Counted from the first letter of the stretch, positions 8,927 through 19,353 are shown. The stretch: DNA of 64,000 nucleotides from Planctomycetota bacterium (GCA_020848275.1 JADLAK010000085.1:48080-112079), one strand, 5' to 3'. The notes: generated by a model from the letters alone, not told the origin. Made by a program: numbers and translations.

Positions 8927-10234
8927 ATGAAACTCCCCGCGCTTGGTTTGGTCTTGCTTGCGTTGGTCCCTAGCGCGCTTGGCGCGCAAACAGTTGAGAA
9001 GCCTATCCGCCTTGGCTCCATAGAGATCGCCGGCGGCCACGCTGCACCTTTCGCGGCTGACGTTGACGGTGACGGCACAAAGGATCTGATTGTCAGCGAG
9101 GGGAGCGCCGAGTGTGGGTTGCGGGTATGGCAGTCATCGAAAGATGTGCGGTACGACATGGACGAGTGGTACTGGCTAAGAAACAGCGACAACGACATTC
9201 TCAAGAACGGGGATATCGGTTCGGGTTGTGTCTGATGCACCCAGTTCTGCCCACAGTTTGTGGACTTTGATGGCGACGGCGTGCAGGACATAATCGGCGG
9301 CAGTGGTAGCGGGCAGATCCGTCTTTTTTGCGGTACGGCCACAGGGCTTTTTATGCCGGGGAAGTTGATAACGGATAAGGACGACCAGCCACTGAACGTG
9401 GAAGGCCATCCCGGAAAGAAGCGGTCGACACCATTTGCAGCCGACTGGGACGGCGACGGTGATTCGGACATTCTCTGCGGCGATTCTTCAGGCTCTGTGT
9501 GGCTGTTCGTGAACGCTGGGACGAAGCAGAATTTCGCGTTCAGTGAACGGCAGCAAGTTTCCTGCGCAGGCGGGCCGGTTAAACGCTACGGCTTCTCGCA
9601 GCCTGTCATGGCTGACTGGGACCAAGACGGCAAAAGCGACCTTTTGGTGGCCGATTACTGGGGATCCATTGTTTGGTATCGAAATGAGGCTGCAACATCC
9701 AGCGCAAGCCCGAGTTTTGCCAAGCCCGTCGTCCTTATCGAACCATATACGGACGAACGCGAGAAAAAAGAAGGCGTGAAGGCAGACTGCCCGTTCCGAA
9801 ATTTCAGATTCACCGTGGCCGATTGTGATGGTGACGGCCTGTTGGACCTTGTGATTGCCGACGAACGCAAGAATGCCAGCCGCCGTTCGTCGGGGCCAAC
9901 CGAGGCTGAACACGCCAAAATCGATTCGATGAAGAAGCGCAATGACGTGATCGCAAAGGAGCTAAAGGCGATCCGCGATAGGGCATGGAAGAATAACCTG
10001 AAAGACTTCAAAAAGGATGAATTCGACCTGACTGAGAAAGAAATGGCTGACCTGAAAGAGAGAGTGCTTGCCGCCATACGCAAAGACGACCGTTATCGGC
10101 CGCTGCAACGCGAATCAGATCGCCTTAATGAGCGCATCGGGATTCTGACCGACCCGCCCTACAACGTGAGCTGGTTGTGGTTTGCCCGTGGCGTCAGACC
10201 TGTGAAGGACGACGCCGATACCAAGCCAAAGTAA
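8927..10234 (+). pseudogene. Secreted FG-GAP/VCBS-repeat protein interrupted by an in-frame TGA
   Basis: One reading frame continues from 8927 to 10234 but is broken by TGA at 9233-9235. The ATG at 8927 gives a good signal peptide (MKLPALGLVLLALV, cleavage near ALGA-QT). FG-GAP/VCBS calcium-binding loops lie on both sides: DVDGDGTKD before the TGA, then DFDGDGVQD, DWDGDGDSD, DWDQDGKSD and DCDGDGLLD, as in a secreted beta-propeller-type protein. The last 130 residues are charged and helical, likely coiled coil. Read through, the junction is GCV-TGA-CTQFCPQF. It may be a nonsense mutation or sequencing error. Selenocysteine is a less likely option: a 5-bp hairpin with a GTT loop lies at 9251-9263, about the distance expected of a bacterial SECIS. 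Listed as pseudogene for lack of proof of readthrough. Confidence 0.7.
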
Positions 10235-10252
10235 CCGATAAGCAAGCCGAAC

Positions 10253-13200
10253 TCACGCGTGTCCGGCCAACGCTTTCAAGTCGTCGACGATGGCTTCTGG
10301 GCGCGGTGACACGCCCAAGCGTGGATCGTCGGATGAACACGCCAGTGCCTCGCGCGCGACGGTCGCTGCGCGAGTGTCGCGTGCGGCGTTAAGTGATCGC
10401 GCCCATCCCGCCAGGATCGTGAACAACGGTTTTTGTCCAACAGCGAGGCAGTGCTTGTGCGCGAGTTCATAGGCTGCTGCGGCTTCTTTGAAACGGCCGA
10501 GGTCGCGCAGGACGTCGGCCTCCTGTGCCTCGGCCTGGTAGAGTTCGTTCAAGTCGTTGATCTTTTCGAACAACGCGCAAGCCTCGGCAACGGGCGGAAG
10601 CGCTTCATCGCGCCGCCCAAGAGCGGCTAGGACGCGGGTTCGGTTAACCAGGGTCGTGGCGATGCCCTTGGCGCGGCCAAGCTCGCGATTGATCGCCTCG
10701 GCCTCCTCGCAGCAGGTCAGTGCTTGCTCGTGTTGTCCGATGCGATGCAGGACCTCGGCCCGACGATTCAGATTGAGAGCAATCACGCGCCGGTCGCCAA
10801 CATCGCGCGCGATGCTCTCGGCCTCCGTCAATCCATCCAGAACCGTCTGCGTGTCGTTCGTCGAAGCAAGGATCGTGCAGCGCCCCCCGATCGCCGCAGC
10901 AAGTAGCGGCAGGCTGCCAATCTCGCGGGCAATCGCCTCGGCCTCGCATTCTTTGGTGAGCGCGCCTTCAAGATCCCCCAACAATCGTAGAGTTTCGCTG
11001 AGATTGTGCAGAGCAACCGCGAAAGAGCCTTTTGCTCCCGCGCGCCGAAACACGGGCGTGATGCGGTCATAGCATTCACGCGCCTTGTTCAGGGCTCCCA
11101 TGTTCTTGTGAACCATGCCCTGGCTTCCGATGCACGAACAAGCTTCCAGTTCGTCGCCGCCCGCCCGCGCAATTTCCTCACCCTTGCCGTAACTTTCCAG
11201 TGCGCCGGCGAAGTCCTCCTTGAGCCTTCGGACGTTGCCTTGCTCCAACAGGCATCGAACCTGCACGTCACTTCGGCCGTTCAAGTTTGACGCCAGCGCC
11301 ACAGCCGCATCTGCCGCTTCGCGGGCACGGTTCCAGTCGCCGGTATCCTGTGCGGCGCGCGAAATAGCCGCAAGCAGGCGGGCCCGTAACACGTTCAATT
11401 CATCGGACTGCCCCGTCAGCGCGTCCACGGCCTTTGTCAGGCGCGCAATACGCTCGCCCGTCGGCCCCCGTAGTCTCATCGTCTCGGCGGCGGCAATGAT
11501 GACCTCGGCGGCGAGCCGTGATTCCCCGACGGCGAGCATTCGGTCCTGAGCCGCAAAAAGATTGTCCATTTCGGCGTCGATCTGGTTCAACGCCTGCACA
11601 AGTTGCGGCCCGCGCAAGGCCTTGTCCCATTGGGCCGCATGCTCCTGGTAGTAACGGGCATGGCGCAGGGCCAAATGTTGCTGTTGCTCAGGCGAGGCCG
11701 ATTGCCGCCACTTGTCCTCGGCGTACTCAATGATCGTCGCGAACAAACCGAAGCGGACACCGTCATTGGCATCGAACGCGCGAATCAAGCTCTTTTCTCG
11801 CAGATCCTGCACAGCATCCATGCCCAGTGGTGCGCCTTCGAATGCGGACAGATGGAGCACGGCCTCCGCCGCTTCAAGGGTGAATCCTTCACGAAAGACC
11901 GCCAGTTGCATCAATGCATTGCGCTGCCACTCGTTGAGAAGTTCATAACTCCAATCGATCGCCCCAAGCAGGGTTTGCTGGCGCGGCGTCAAGTCACGCC
12001 GTGTCGACTTCAAGAGGTCGAACTTGCGGCCCAACTTTGAAAGCATCTGGGCCGGCTGCATGATGCGGATCCGGGCAGCGGCGAGTTCAATGGCAAGCGG
12101 AACGCCTTCGAGTTCGGAACAGATGGCAGCCACGACCGCGGCGTTGCCGTGGGTCAGCTCGAAATCCGCTTTGGCGTCGTGCGCTCGCTCGACGAACAGG
12201 CGTACGCTGTCGAAGCTGCTGACAAAATCGGCCAGCCGGCGCGTCTCACCTTTGCGAGGCATCTTCCCGCGCGGAGATTCAAGAGGCCCCAGTTCAAAGG
12301 AGCGCTCGCCCGTCAGGGATAACAGCGTGCGGCTGGTGACCAGGAACTTGGTGCCCGGGCTTTGCTCCAGCCACAGGCCGACCGTCGCGTTAGCGTGTTC
12401 GACGGCTTGCTCGAAATTGTCCAGGATCAGTAGCAGCGGCTTGCGATAGCGCAGCACGTTGGCAACGGCTTGCGGCGACTGGTCAGGGCCGCTAAGCGTA
12501 ACCCCGAGGGACTTGGCCGTCTCATGAACAATTGCCTGCAGCGTGCGCGCGTGCGCCAACTCAACGAAGTATACGCCGCCCTCGAAGGGGAGCGGTTCCT
12601 TGAGCAACAGGTCGCCCACGTGTTGCGACAGGCGCGTTTTCCCCAGCCCGCCCATTCCCCATAGCGTGACGAGGCGCGTCGACGCATCCTTAAGCAACGC
12701 TGCCAACTTCTCGACTTCTGCGGCGCGGCCGATAAAGCTGCTTTTGGGCCGAGTCAGGTTGGTTGCCGTAGCACGGTCGATTTGCAATGGCGGAAAGCTG
12801 CGGTCTTTGAGTGCTGACGGCGCCAGTTGGTACACATGCTCGGGGCGCTCAAAACCTTTAAGGCGGTGCTCGCCAAGGTCCTTGATATCGGCACCGAGTT
12901 GCTCGATGGCCGTGCGGGCGGCGCCCAGCACTGCGGAACTACACAGGATTTGTCCGCCGTGCGCCGCCGATGAGATGCGCGCAACCTTGTTAACCGGGGG
13001 GCCGAAATAGTCGACTTGGCCGCTTGCCGGATCCTGGCCGACGATGGGCTCGCCCAGATGCGCGCCCATGCGGACCAGCAACTCGCCGCAATCCTGCGAC
13101 CAGGAGGTCTGGTGCAAGGCGACCTGCGCTTCGAGGCAGAAGCGCACGGCGTCGGATGCTCGTTCAAACGCAATCTTGAACGAGTCGCCTTCGGACTTGA

Positions 13201-13357
13201 ACGCAAATCCGTTATGCCGATTGAAACAGTCGCGCAGCACCCGGTTGTGCAAGTCGAGCGCCGGCTTGAATGCGTCACCCAGGCGGTTCCAGAGCGCGGT
13301 CGAGCCCTGGATGTCGCTGAACACAAACGTAACCGTGCCCGTTGGATGATTGAACAT
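10253..13357 (-). CDS. Class III adenylate/guanylate cyclase fused to NTPase and TPR domains
   Basis: A signalling protein of 1034 residues from ATG 13357 (an in-frame TTG at 13372 would add five). Residues 1-180 form a class III nucleotide cyclase domain with metal-binding aspartates D15 (FVFSDIQGST) and D58 (EGDSF) and the transition-state pair N123/R127 (VNKVARIS). A STAND/NB-ARC-like ATPase follows: Walker A GMGGLGKT (K240), Walker B LLLILDNFEQ. The rest, from about residue 560, is helical TPR-type repeats. All cyclase metal residues are present, so cAMP or cGMP synthesis is plausible; the NTPase and TPR parts probably sense a partner. Genes of this layout are common in large-genome soil and aquatic bacteria. 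It is convergent with the FG-GAP gene, 18 nt apart. Confidence 0.85.
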   Translation of the reverse strand: MFNHPTGTVTFVFSDIQGSTALWNRLGDAFKPALDLHNRVLRDCFNRHNGFAFKSEGDSFKIAFERASDAVRFCLEAQVALHQTSWSQDCGELLVRMGAHLGEPIVGQDPASGQVDYFGPPVNKVARISSAAHGGQILCSSAVLGAARTAIEQLGADIKDLGEHRLKGFERPEHVYQLAPSALKDRSFPPLQIDRATATNLTRPKSSFIGRAAEVEKLAALLKDASTRLVTLWGMGGLGKTRLSQHVGDLLLKEPLPFEGGVYFVELAHARTLQAIVHETAKSLGVTLSGPDQSPQAVANVLRYRKPLLLILDNFEQAVEHANATVGLWLEQSPGTKFLVTSRTLLSLTGERSFELGPLESPRGKMPRKGETRRLADFVSSFDSVRLFVERAHDAKADFELTHGNAAVVAAICSELEGVPLAIELAAARIRIMQPAQMLSKLGRKFDLLKSTRRDLTPRQQTLLGAIDWSYELLNEWQRNALMQLAVFREGFTLEAAEAVLHLSAFEGAPLGMDAVQDLREKSLIRAFDANDGVRFGLFATIIEYAEDKWRQSASPEQQQHLALRHARYYQEHAAQWDKALRGPQLVQALNQIDAEMDNLFAAQDRMLAVGESRLAAEVIIAAAETMRLRGPTGERIARLTKAVDALTGQSDELNVLRARLLAAISRAAQDTGDWNRAREAADAAVALASNLNGRSDVQVRCLLEQGNVRRLKEDFAGALESYGKGEEIARAGGDELEACSCIGSQGMVHKNMGALNKARECYDRITPVFRRAGAKGSFAVALHNLSETLRLLGDLEGALTKECEAEAIAREIGSLPLLAAAIGGRCTILASTNDTQTVLDGLTEAESIARDVGDRRVIALNLNRRAEVLHRIGQHEQALTCCEEAEAINRELGRAKGIATTLVNRTRVLAALGRRDEALPPVAEACALFEKINDLNELYQAEAQEADVLRDLGRFKEAAAAYELAHKHCLAVGQKPLFTILAGWARSLNAARDTRAATVAREALACSSDDPRLGVSPRPEAIVDDLKALAGHA

Positions 13358-13408
13358 GACGGCCCCGAACAATGGGCAAGCATTCTAGCAGAGGCCGTCA
13401 AAACACGA

Positions 13409-13432
13409 GCCCCGTCGCGAAGCCGACGGGGC
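13409..13432 (-). terminator. Hairpin after the Fn3/Kelch lipoprotein gene
   Basis: Read on the minus strand, arms GCCCCGTC and GACGGGGC close on a loop containing TTCG, followed by TCGTGTTTTG. It lies 30 nt past the stop of the lipoprotein gene at 13463. The T-run is short, so termination strength is uncertain. Confidence 0.5.
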
Positions 13433-13462
13433 GGTTGTGTTGCTACATGTCTTTGGCCTAGG

Positions 13463-16400
13463 TTACGGCGTCCAGATGGCGCCCGTCTTCAAAGAGGTCC
13501 AGCTTGCCTGGAATGACGGCGGACCCCAACCGCCCCATATGATCATGCTCGCGCCTGTCCACACTCCGGCTGTTCCGTGGTCGTACCGGGGAGTTGGCAC
13601 CGCCGCACTTCCGTTGAGGCTTGCGGGCTGGCTCCATGTGTCGGTCGCGATGTCATACATCCAGCCTTCGGCGGTGTACGCGCTGATGGATCGGACGTAA
13701 CCACCCCAGAGCACGAGCTTGTTCGCTGTCGCCGGCACGCCGGTTTGGCCGGTGAACACGGTTGACTGGAACTCCCGCCCCGTCGGGCAACCGAAGCCCG
13801 CGTTCAGATTCGTCGGGCGACTCCAACTGTCCGTAGAAATGTCGTAGATCGCCCCGTCCTGAAAGTTGAAATTGTTGCCGTACGCGCCGCCGCTCCAAAC
13901 AATCAAACGATGCGAAGTGCCGGCGCTTCCGGTATCGCCCGTCCACGCGAATGCCGTGCCGGCCCTTGCACTGGGTCTGTTCGCGTCAGTGGACAAACCG
14001 GTCAGCGTCGACCACGTATCGGTTGCTAAGTCGTAGAGCGCGCCGTCGCTATACATGTTCGGACCCGACCCACCTCCCCAAACCAGAAGCTTGTACGAGG
14101 TGGCTGGCACGCCTGTGTCACCTGTCCAAACGCCTGCGCAGAGTTGCCGGGCACTGGGAGCACCAGTTCCAGCATTGAGGTTAGCCTTGGCCTCCCACGT
14201 ATCCGTGGCAAAGTCGTAAACGTAGCCCAGGTTGGTCTCGGTGAATCCGCCGATGGCGCCGCCCCAGACGATCATGCGGTATTCGGTTGCCGCGTTGCCT
14301 GTGGCACCGGTCCAAACGGCAACGTGACCGTAGCGGTTTGAGGGACAGCCCGCGCCGCCGTTCAAGTTCGTAGGAGCGTTCCATGTGTCTGTCGCCGGTT
14401 CGTAGACGGCGCCGTTGTTGAGCGTGGCCCCTCCACTTCCGCCTTGCGTTGTTCCGCCCCAGACAATCATGCGGTCAGCAGTATTCACGTTGCCGGTCGT
14501 GCCAGTCCAAACTGTCGAGTGTCCGTTTCGAACACTGGGTGATGTCCCGCCGATCAACCCCGTTGGTGTGGTCCATTTTTGCGCGTCGACGTCGGCCTGA
14601 ATCTGCGGCTGAGTCCGAGCGGTGCCGTAGATGCGAACATGATCGAGCTGCCCCTGGAAATACAGAGCCGGGCTGACAACGTTGTCCTCGGCGCCGATGT
14701 AGAACTTCCGTGCTCCACCGGGATTAAGCGACGTGGTCGACGCATCGCTCATTTGGCCGGCCAGCGTCCCGTCAATATATCCCCTCAATTGGCTCGCTGA
14801 GTCATCGCGGACAATAGCGTAGTGGTGCCACTGGCCATCGCTGAAATTGAAGGTCGTGACCAGATTCGTCTGGTTTGCCAGATCGTCGCGTAAGCGGAAC
14901 CGTACCGTATTGCCCGGCTCCAGGAAGATGGCCATCCCGTATGTGGTCTCCCAGCCGAACAGGACACGAGAGCCCGTGTTGGTGGTGGTCTTTGCCCAGC
15001 ACGAAATTGTGAAGCTGTCGCCGGGACCAAAGATCGGCGAATACCCCGTGTCGATATAGTCATTGACGCCATCAAAATACAGCGACTTTTCCCCCGGTAT
15101 GCGAGCCACGCCGTTGGTCAGTGTTCCATTGTGGCCATTACCGGAACTGTCTGTCGCGATAGTGCCGCTGCCCTCGTCAAACTTCCATTCGGCCAGCAGG
15201 CCGCCACCCGCGGCCCCCGTGGATACACTGACGGGCGGGGTCGACAATGCGGAGGGATTGCCGGCAACGTCAAATGCCTGAATCTGGTAGTCGTAGCTTG
15301 TCGATGGATTGAGCCCGGAATCTCCGTAACTAGTCGCAGTCGTCGTGCCGACCTTGATGCTGTCGCGATAAACGTGATATCCCGCGATGCCACTTGCGGG
15401 TCCCGGGCCGCCAACATCGACAACCGCATTCCAAGTCAAGCCAATCTCGCTTGGACCGGATGGCGTACCAGCCAAGCCCGTTGGAAAAGGAGGCGCGGTG
15501 TTGTCGGGTTGCGCTGGAGTCGTCACGCCCGCTGCAGTGCTGGCTGCTGACGTGTTCTGAGCCGCATCCAGCGCCCTCACGGTGTAGCTGTACGCCGTTG
15601 ACGGCGAGACCGTGTTATCCGTGTAGCCGGGCTGAGTCACCGTGGCGATCAGCGTTGAGGCGCGCCTGACTTCGTAAGCGGTGACTCCCACATTGTCGGT
15701 CGACGCATCCCACGTGAGTTCAACGGAAGCCGGGCTGGTTGCCACCGCGATCAGATTCTGCGGCACGCTTGGCGCCTGCGAATCGACGACCAGGGCTAGC
15801 GTTGTCGCGGGCAAGTCGGCGCTGTCCGCCGAAGAATTCCCTGAAGCGTCAAACGCGCGCACGTTGTAGATGTAGCCGGTATTCGGGGCGAGTCCGGAAT
15901 CGGACCAGGTAGTCAGGCTGGTGACACCGACCAGATTGCCGTCGCGATAGATTTCGTAACCAGCCACGGCGACGTTATCGGTTGACGGAATCCAGCCGAA
16001 AGACACGGTTGTTTCCGTCACGCTGCCAAGCGACAGGCCGGCCGGAACAGCTGGATCGGTCGAGTCCGCCAGTGCATCAAGATCGAAGTTCTGTGTGGCC
16101 GGGGTGCCCGCGACCAGCGGCCCGAGCGGTAGATTTGCCGAATCTTCGTAATCCGTGGCGTGGGCCACGATGGACAGCACGGTTCCAAGCGGCAGGTCAT
16201 CGATCGTGTATGTGCCGGTTGCACTCGTCCGGACGCAAACCTCGCGCTGCGACGCGAAGGTCAGCGGCAACTGCACGCGGGAAATCTGGAAGGCGAACCC
16301 CAACTGCTGAATCTCGAATGTGCCATAGACCCTGACCGTTGCGCCTCCCTGAATTGTCAGCACAGCTGTGATCGTGTAGCCGCCACTGGGCAGGAAAACC

Positions 16401-17947
16401 GCCCCCAGCGATGCCTGAGCCTCGATCGCCAACTGATTCAAGACGACGGACGACCCTGTCTCGTTGACGCTGGTAAAGGAGACCGCGCTGGGGTTGGTCA
16501 ATTGCCACGAGTAGCCCGTCACGGTGATGTCCGGCGGGACGGTGACAGAAAACGAATCGTCGGTCAAGTTAGACGGCGTACCGGCATCGTCGTAATCCAG
16601 CTGTGTGATCTCTTGCGCCGTTGTAACGCACACGTCCGCCCCGGCAATCGGCTGCGAAGTTGCGCTGTCGCGAACCACGCCTGAAACCACGCCCAAGACA
16701 GGCGCAAGGGCGCCTAATTGGAAATCAAAGCCCGTCACCACCTGGTTCTGCTGAACGGTCAGGGCGCGCGTCGCGCTGCCATAACCGACGGCCATTGCGG
16801 TGAGTGAGAAGTGCCGCGCGTTGCCCGTAGGCCAACTTACGGTCAGGGAGTAGTTGCCGTTGGCGTCCGTAATCGTGTGCGAGCCGACTCCGGAGCCTTC
16901 ACCCTCGCCCATGCCCTGGGCGACGACCGTTGCGCGGGCAATCGGATTGTTCGAAGTATCCGTTACGCGCCCGGAAATCGTCGCCGTGCGCGCGCCCGAT
17001 ATCGCGTAAACGACGGGGTGGGTTCCGGTGACCTCGGCCTCATCGCCGGCTTCGGGACCGGCCGAGTATCCGGCAAAGCCGTTCACGCCCGGTGGACGAA
17101 TTTCGCCGTGACCCGTCGCTTGCGCCCACTCGCCGTCAATCCACTCGAACAGGTCGAGGCTCTGACCAAGTACGCTCTGCGCGAGTTCCGAGCTTTGAAG
17201 TTCGATTTCGATGGGCCCGCCAAGCCCGATGGAGAACGAAACGTCGTCGCCGTCCGACGACAGCGTGGCCCCCGCTAGCGCGACGTAGCCAGTTGGCAGT
17301 TTCCCCGGGAGATTCGCCGGGTTCTCGAAGGCTGCAAGTTGAATGTTGGTGTCCGCGGCAAGCGCGCCGGCCGGGAGCGTTAGCTTGCAGGCCGCCCTCG
17401 TTGGATCGTCGAAGGTGTTGACCTCGCCGCCCCCGGCCCCGATTACCGTTGTCGAGACATCGCCGCTATTTGCGATGATGCCTGTCTGGACACTATCTGC
17501 ATTGGAGCTGACCTGGTCGCCGCCCACTACGATTCCGGCATCATCCTCAATCTCGACGACGAAATCATAACCCTGCGGGATTCCGGGGAAGGTCACAGAC
17601 CCATCAGAGTTGATCTGCCCTGTATATGAAGCATTGGGCGACGCAGCCAATGTTGAACGCCCACCGAGCGACGCTGGGCTGTTGCCGATCAAGCGCAGTC
17701 GGGCCGTGTAACCACCTGCCGCTTCAACGCCCAGCGCGCCTACCGAGCGCAACGCCTGTACCCGAATCGTGGAAAACTTGTCTTTGCTGCCTTCGTCCTT
17801 GCTGCCGCAGCCGCCCAAGCCTGCAAGGGCCAGCGTCAACGTCGTAGCGGTGAGCAGCGACATCGCACGCAAAAGCGTCGGTCGCATGACAAGTTGACGC
17901 AGCAGCCGATGCCGGAAGTTCCGGTCGCCGATCGTGTTTCCAAACAT
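13463..17947 (-). CDS. Large surface lipoprotein with Fn3, LamG and Kelch repeats
   Basis: A 1494-residue predicted lipoprotein. The N-terminus has a hydrophobic segment ending in a lipobox (LAGLGGC, then SKDEG), so it is probably anchored to a membrane; export starts at ATG 17947 or one of the Met codons just downstream. Recognisable modules in order: carboxypeptidase-regulatory-like beta domains (about 330-420 and 430-640), three fibronectin type III domains (about 650-930; repeated patterns such as VELTWDASTDNVGVTAYEV), a concanavalin/LamG domain starting GLLAEWKFDEGSGTIATDSS (about 945-1150), and C-terminal Kelch-type repeats with recurrent RMIVWGG and YDLATDTW motifs (about 1160-1494). 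This layout suggests adhesion or glycan binding outside the cell. No catalytic motif is seen. Confidence 0.82.
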   Translation of the reverse strand: MFGNTIGDRNFRHRLLRQLVMRPTLLRAMSLLTATTLTLALAGLGGCGSKDEGSKDKFSTIRVQALRSVGALGVEAAGGYTARLRLIGNSPASLGGRSTLAASPNASYTGQINSDGSVTFPGIPQGYDFVVEIEDDAGIVVGGDQVSSNADSVQTGIIANSGDVSTTVIGAGGGEVNTFDDPTRAACKLTLPAGALAADTNIQLAAFENPANLPGKLPTGYVALAGATLSSDGDDVSFSIGLGGPIEIELQSSELAQSVLGQSLDLFEWIDGEWAQATGHGEIRPPGVNGFAGYSAGPEAGDEAEVTGTHPVVYAISGARTATISGRVTDTSNNPIARATVVAQGMGEGEGSGVGSHTITDANGNYSLTVSWPTGNARHFSLTAMAVGYGSATRALTVQQNQVVTGFDFQLGALAPVLGVVSGVVRDSATSQPIAGADVCVTTAQEITQLDYDDAGTPSNLTDDSFSVTVPPDITVTGYSWQLTNPSAVSFTSVNETGSSVVLNQLAIEAQASLGAVFLPSGGYTITAVLTIQGGATVRVYGTFEIQQLGFAFQISRVQLPLTFASQREVCVRTSATGTYTIDDLPLGTVLSIVAHATDYEDSANLPLGPLVAGTPATQNFDLDALADSTDPAVPAGLSLGSVTETTVSFGWIPSTDNVAVAGYEIYRDGNLVGVTSLTTWSDSGLAPNTGYIYNVRAFDASGNSSADSADLPATTLALVVDSQAPSVPQNLIAVATSPASVELTWDASTDNVGVTAYEVRRASTLIATVTQPGYTDNTVSPSTAYSYTVRALDAAQNTSAASTAAGVTTPAQPDNTAPPFPTGLAGTPSGPSEIGLTWNAVVDVGGPGPASGIAGYHVYRDSIKVGTTTATSYGDSGLNPSTSYDYQIQAFDVAGNPSALSTPPVSVSTGAAGGGLLAEWKFDEGSGTIATDSSGNGHNGTLTNGVARIPGEKSLYFDGVNDYIDTGYSPIFGPGDSFTISCWAKTTTNTGSRVLFGWETTYGMAIFLEPGNTVRFRLRDDLANQTNLVTTFNFSDGQWHHYAIVRDDSASQLRGYIDGTLAGQMSDASTTSLNPGGARKFYIGAEDNVVSPALYFQGQLDHVRIYGTARTQPQIQADVDAQKWTTPTGLIGGTSPSVRNGHSTVWTGTTGNVNTADRMIVWGGTTQGGSGGATLNNGAVYEPATDTWNAPTNLNGGAGCPSNRYGHVAVWTGATGNAATEYRMIVWGGAIGGFTETNLGYVYDFATDTWEAKANLNAGTGAPSARQLCAGVWTGDTGVPATSYKLLVWGGGSGPNMYSDGALYDLATDTWSTLTGLSTDANRPSARAGTAFAWTGDTGSAGTSHRLIVWSGGAYGNNFNFQDGAIYDISTDSWSRPTNLNAGFGCPTGREFQSTVFTGQTGVPATANKLVLWGGYVRSISAYTAEGWMYDIATDTWSQPASLNGSAAVPTPRYDHGTAGVWTGASMIIWGGWGPPSFQASWTSLKTGAIWTP

Positions 17948-18348
17948 TGCCCCGCCCCCAATTCAAACGCTCGCCTGCCAGCGCATATTTGCTCGCCAAC
18001 GACATCGTCGTTGGGCTTGGTTGGGTGGCAAATTGCGCGGTACACCGCCGTGTCGCAGGTCGAACGCACGTTACTGCGGCACTGTGACCGATGCAACACT
18101 GGTAATGTCATGGAAATGCTCGTCGGCGAAAGCGAAAAACGGCGTGATGCAATTGCAGCAGTCACCGCGCTCTGCATCGCGTGAGCGGGTGCGTTTGGCC
18201 CAGAATCGGCCCACTTCAGGGCATAAGAACTTGAGAGTACCCGTAGGCGCCAATTAGGCCCTTCGGGAGCTTCAACTGTTGCACGAGCGGCGGTCTTTGA
18301 CCGGCGCCGTGTTCGTTTTTCGGTCATCTACTCGAAAGGAGGTTTCAC
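17948..18348. other. Divergent intergenic region before the DUF932 cassette
   Basis: About 400 nt between two divergent genes. I see no confident small gene: the short open frames have no credible ribosome site. It must contain promoters for the lipoprotein gene (minus) and the DUF932 cassette (plus). The last 20 nt hold the strong Shine-Dalgarno sequence GAAAGGAGG. Confidence 0.4.
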
Positions 18349-19353
18349 ATGGTCATCTCGGAAGTTGCAGTAACGCCATCCGGCGTCAGTCAGCGCGGTT
18401 TGGCGTTGAAGCCGGCGCTGCGGCTTGGCGAACTGCGGTCTACGTTGGAGAACTTGGCCAAGCGGCAGGAAGACAGGCTTGTGCCGGTCGACAAGGTCTC
18501 GATGAACATCAACGGCGAGTTACGGGTCAACTACACCGAGAATTATCCCGTCCGCGACCACGCCCTCGGCCAGATCGCCGCCAAGCTGAAGATTCCGGGT
18601 TCATATCTTCGTCGTTGCGACCCAGCGTTGCGGTCTCAAAACGTCGCCCGCTGGTTGAAGGACCTCGACGGGCAATTGTTGCTGCGGCTAGAAGACGGCG
18701 AGGTGCGGGCGGTGCTGTCAGACAGCTATCGGCCGATCAGCCACCTGCAGATTCTGGATTGGCTGAGCAAGAAGCTGAAGGAAACGACGCCGGTCAGGTA
18801 CGAGTTGTCCGAGACCAGCTTGGAACTCCAAATCCTGCGCGACAGGCCGGACGGGGACCGGCGCGATCCGCTGCACGGCGGCATTCACCTCAGAAATTCC
18901 GAGGTAGGGGCGGCCAAGGTGAGCATCTCGACTCTCGTCTTCAGACAGGTCTGCCTGAACGGCCTAATCATGGGCGGTGGAAGCTGGTCGTATCAGCGTC
19001 GGCATGTTGGCGAGGCTGACATCGTCGAGCAGGTCAACGGCGCCTTTGTGAAGGCGCTGGACCTGTCCACGACCGTCATAACCTCGTTCCGTGGCACTGC
19101 GGGCGTTGTCATCAAGGATCCGATGGCGGCGCTGGCCAAAGTCGCCGAACGGTACGAATTGACCGAGGGTGAAGCCGTGGCAACCCGCGCCGCATTCAAC
19201 GTTGAACCCGCCGGGTCTCTCTTCGGCGTCATCAATGCGGTGACTCGGGCTGGCAATGACGCCACACTGTCCCTCGAAGCCCGCCACAAGCTGCAGACCA
19301 TTGGTGGCAGGCTGGTTGAACTGGCCGGCACTGGCCGTCGCTGGTTGGACTAA
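18349..19353 (+). CDS. DUF932 family (phage/plasmid-like) protein
   Basis: A 334-residue protein resembling DUF932, a family common on plasmids and phages. Family-like stretches are AVLSDSYRPISHLQILDWL (about 120-140), GIHLRNSEVGAAKVSI (about 180-196) and LVFRQVCLNGLI (about 199-210). The start is fixed by an excellent ribosome site, GAAAGGAGG 6 nt before ATG. The molecular function is not known to me; the company it keeps elsewhere suggests DNA replication or recombination of mobile elements. First of a three-gene cassette, each gene with a GAAAGGAG site. Confidence 0.72.
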   Translation: MVISEVAVTPSGVSQRGLALKPALRLGELRSTLENLAKRQEDRLVPVDKVSMNINGELRVNYTENYPVRDHALGQIAAKLKIPGSYLRRCDPALRSQNVARWLKDLDGQLLLRLEDGEVRAVLSDSYRPISHLQILDWLSKKLKETTPVRYELSETSLELQILRDRPDGDRRDPLHGGIHLRNSEVGAAKVSISTLVFRQVCLNGLIMGGGSWSYQRRHVGEADIVEQVNGAFVKALDLSTTVITSFRGTAGVVIKDPMAALAKVAERYELTEGEAVATRAAFNVEPAGSLFGVINAVTRAGNDATLSLEARHKLQTIGGRLVELAGTGRRWLD

